A DNA stretch of 6,304 nucleotides, taken from an uncultured Nitrospira sp. (GTDB taxonomy: Bacteria; Nitrospirota; Nitrospiria; Nitrospirales; Nitrospiraceae). Under the pieces are notes generated by a model. That model saw nothing but the letters and a program-made list of their open reading frames with translations, was not told the origin of the DNA and did no database searches. The translations under genes were made by a program, and so were the position numbers. This document shows positions 5,412-6,304 of the stretch, piece after piece (positions within the stretch are counted from its first letter, which is position 1; each line of letters starts with the position of its first letter). The stretch is taken from positions 1 through 6,304 of the forward strand of contig CAMLHQ010000125.1 in NCBI GenBank assembly GCA_946479785.1, read 5' to 3'.

Positions 5412-6304
5412 ATGAGAGAGCGCTGCAACCGGGTTGTTCAAGTCAAGCGCTTCGGTGGTCCCGACGGGCTGGAGGTGGTCGACGCTCCCCTGCCGACCGC
5501 CGGCCGCGGCGAGGTGCGGGTCCGCGTGCTCGCCTCGGGCCTGGAGTACACCGATGTGGTGATCCGGCGCCACCTCTACCCCCAAACGATGCGCCGCCAG
5601 CCGCCATTCGTGCTCGGCTATGACGTCGTCGGGGAAATCGATCAGCTCGGTGAGGGCGTGAGCGGCTTTCAGCTTGGCGACCGCGTGGCCGATATGACGG
5701 TACTCGGGTCGAACGCCTCCTATCGCACGCTCCGCTCTGACCGCCTGACCCGCGTGCCGGCAGGCGTCGACGCGGCGGAGGCGGCTGCGTTGATCTTGAG
5801 CTGGACGACCGCATACCAGCTCCTTCACCGCGCGGCCCGGGTGCAGCGAGGACAGCGCGTGCTCGTGCAGGGAGCCGCCGGCGCCGTCGGTCAGGCGCTG
5901 CTCGTGCTCGGCAGGCTGGCCGGCCTGGAGCTGTGGGGCACCGCGCGCGGGGCGCACGCGGCGCTGATCAGCGAACTCGGCGCCACGCCGATCGACTACC
6001 AACGCGAAGACTTCACGCGCGTCCTGCCGGGCGGGTTCGACGTCGTCTTCGACGGCATCGCCGAGGACGGCTATCGCCGATCGTTCGCGGCGCTCAAGCG
6101 CCGCGGCCTGCTCTGCGCCTATGGCTACTCGGCGGGCGTGCAGGCGAAGCGTCGCATGCTCACCATGTTGATGTGGATAGCGCGCCTGTATCTATGGAGG
6201 TGGTTGCCTGGTGGCAAGCGTGCCCGCTTCTACTCGATCAACGTGATGCGGGCGCGACATCCCGGCTGGTTCCGGCAGGACCTAGAGCGGCTCTTTGGCC
6301 TATT
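5412..6304 (+). CDS. Zinc-free medium-chain dehydrogenase/reductase, partial
   Basis: 297 complete codons are visible and the frame is still open at the window edge, so the C-terminus is missing; family members are usually about 320-350 residues. The protein resembles quinone oxidoreductase/VAT-1-like enzymes of the medium-chain dehydrogenase family, cytosolic NADPH-dependent reductases of quinones or enones. The N-terminal catalytic domain begins VVQVKRFGGPDGLEVVD (residues 8-24). GYDVVGEIDQLGEGVSGFQLGDRVA is the usual GroES-like fold signature. The Rossmann nucleotide-binding loop is GAAGAVG (154-160). The cysteine ligands of zinc alcohol dehydrogenases are absent. The later part (YSINVMRARHPGWFRQDLERLF) matches this subfamily's C-terminal helix region. 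The ATG at 5412 has no clear ribosome binding site, and an in-frame stop lies at 5373. Codons end mostly in G or C, unlike the gene before it. The substrate is unknown. Confidence 0.9.
   Translation, partial: MRERCNRVVQVKRFGGPDGLEVVDAPLPTAGRGEVRVRVLASGLEYTDVVIRRHLYPQTMRRQPPFVLGYDVVGEIDQLGEGVSGFQLGDRVADMTVLGSNASYRTLRSDRLTRVPAGVDAAEAAALILSWTTAYQLLHRAARVQRGQRVLVQGAAGAVGQALLVLGRLAGLELWGTARGAHAALISELGATPIDYQREDFTRVLPGGFDVVFDGIAEDGYRRSFAALKRRGLLCAYGYSAGVQAKRRMLTMLMWIARLYLWRWLPGGKRARFYSINVMRARHPGWFRQDLERLFGL

Noticed and set aside
5397..6002. 201-residue open frame on the minus strand
   Set aside because: It lies opposite the well-supported oxidoreductase gene. Its protein is Arg/Ala-rich without domains, typical of antisense frames in very GC-rich DNA.

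Overview
The window looks like chromosomal DNA from a Gram-negative, moderately GC-rich bacterium. Evidence for this is a Tat-exported hydrolase, a Sec-exported protein with a C-terminal PEP-CTERM sorting tag (found in exopolysaccharide-making Gram-negative bacteria with an exosortase), and a DNA polymerase I. My best guess is a Nitrospira-like (Nitrospirota) organism. That rests on general resemblance and is not proven by the sequence.

Layout, all genes on the + strand. Positions 1-100 hold no gene I can name. At 101-532 lies a small two-helix membrane protein of the PGPGW type. It is followed after 5 bases by polA (538-3198), so the two are probably co-transcribed. PolA keeps all 5'-nuclease and polymerase catalytic residues, but its 3'-5' proofreading domain has lost every metal-binding carboxylate. 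It also carries two unusual substitutions, in motif A and the O helix. After an 85-base gap with a small hairpin comes a dienelactone hydrolase-family protein (3284-4165) with a twin-arginine signal and an intact Glu/Cys/Asp/His active site.

Positions 4166-4593 form a long leader or intergenic stretch with three hairpins packed into about 115 bases (4285-4397), a fourth near-perfect palindrome (4523-4540) and a possible small signal-peptide-bearing ORF (4479-4655). The next gene is a PEP-CTERM protein. Its best start is a GTG at 4594 with a strong ribosome binding site, not the upstream in-frame starts. Its mature domain is unassigned, with a weak resemblance to LecA-like sugar-binding beta-sandwiches.

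From about 5280 the base composition rises sharply. A zinc-free medium-chain dehydrogenase/reductase (quinone oxidoreductase-like) starts at 5412 and runs off the right edge.

Apart from the first pair, the genes do not form an obvious pathway: DNA repair/replication, an exported hydrolase, a surface or matrix protein and a cytosolic oxidoreductase. I see no rRNA, tRNA, CRISPR array, transposase or complete mobile element. No complete novel system is evident. The most interesting material is the structured 4166-4593 region with the PEP-CTERM gene, and the atypical PolA.
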